Assembly: GCA_022606425.2 (NCBI GenBank)
Contig: JAHDVF020000897.1
Span: forward strand, 1,395,711 to 1,459,710
DNA length: 64,000 bases
Direction: 5' to 3'
DNA from: Lepidostoma basale
Lineage: Eukaryota > Arthropoda > Insecta > Trichoptera > Lepidostomatidae
Part shown: positions 63,688 through 64,000 of the stretch, piece by piece
How the letters are laid out: each line of letters starts with the position of its first letter
Position numbering within the stretch: the stretch's first letter is position 1
Notes under the pieces: model-generated
Told to the model about the DNA's origin: nothing
The model's input: the letters and a program-made list of their open reading frames with translations, nothing else
Databases searched by the model: none
Made by a program: the position numbers and the translations under genes

Positions 63688-64000
63688 ATGCCTCTACAAA
63701 ATGTCGTAAGGCGCCATGTTGCATTTACAACAGCAACATTACTATCAAGTCCAACTCTCTAGCGTCCACGAGAGGTCTTTTAAAAGACCCCGCGAACCCC
63801 GGGCAATGTGGCACATATTACTTAGTGCCATAGCAGATAGAAAGATGACGAATGGCGAGCTTCCAGCGCCATAAAACTGGATACACCCAGCTAAAGGAAG
63901 GTAACCCCGACAGAAAATCCTCCAGAGAAGGCAAGGGGATACCACTCTGGATATTTTTCCCCAGGTCATCACCATGAGGCCTAGTCAACGTTAGGGAGAC
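63688..64000. repeat. second copy of the 31855-32195 repeat
   Basis: Almost identical to 31855-32195 over its length, with a few substitutions and a short deletion near 63983. Truncated by the window end. Confidence 0.85.

Overview
This window looks like repeat-rich nuclear DNA from an insect, most likely a lepidopteran. That placement is an inference from intron-containing genes with GC-rich exons in AT-rich DNA, dense RTE-type LINE fragments (one lineage reads like the BovB/HmRTE-type elements of moths and butterflies), cecropia-type mariner remains and tRNA-headed SINEs. Nothing bacterial, viral or organellar was seen.

Only two host genes can be supported, and both are incomplete here. 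The plus strand carries the last three coding exons of a claudin-like four-helix membrane protein (911-1215, 2312-2540, 3367-3521). The minus strand carries two consecutive exons of a PfkB-type sugar or pseudouridine kinase (13343-13552, then 8393-8507). Splice sites, phases and protein motifs agree in both. The two genes converge, and no later kinase exon is visible between 8393 and the claudin gene.

The rest is a graveyard of transposable elements. The labels are mine. RTE-A is an RTE-clade LINE of more than 30 fragments ending in a (TTAG)n or (GTT)n tail, with the stop codon immediately before the tail. RTE-B is BovB/HmRTE-like, with an EAYVQQW C-terminus and a GAA tail. LINE-C, LINE-D, LINE-E and LINE-F are other families whose reverse-transcriptase ORFs end in a GAA-rich tail. 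LINE-J and LINE-K are R1/jockey-like. There are also CR1/L2-like copies, mariner and mariner-derived MITEs, a pogo-like MITE, a hAT MITE with an exact 8-bp target duplication, tRNA-derived SINEs, and an LTR followed by a tRNA-Trp-type primer site. Several insertions are nested, with readable target duplications.

Three things go beyond routine TE annotation. First, hammerhead-ribozyme-like motifs like those known from Penelope-like elements occur at 38.7 kb and in a cluster at 57.5-58.1 kb, in places as head-to-head palindromic pairs. Second, 58.24-60.52 kb is a diverged array of about 13 copies of a roughly 30-bp core near 100-bp spacing, interrupted by two LINEs. Third, a tandem-derived repeat of about 0.5 kb (S repeat) has been dispersed at least seven times, twice with perfect 10-bp target duplications.

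Region by region: 0-3.5 kb claudin-like gene with TE-filled introns; 3.5-8.4 kb AT-rich DNA with a pogo-like MITE and a 36-bp minisatellite; 8.4-13.6 kb kinase exons and their intron; 13.6-29 kb LINE fragments, a 10-bp-register minisatellite and mariner-derived MITEs; 29-36.7 kb nested mariner, S repeats and a pogo-like end; 37-48 kb LINEs, S repeats, CR1/L2, hAT MITE and a GAA microsatellite; 48-57 kb nested LINEs and the LTR; 57-61 kb ribozyme motifs and hairpin array; 61-64 kb more LINE fragments.
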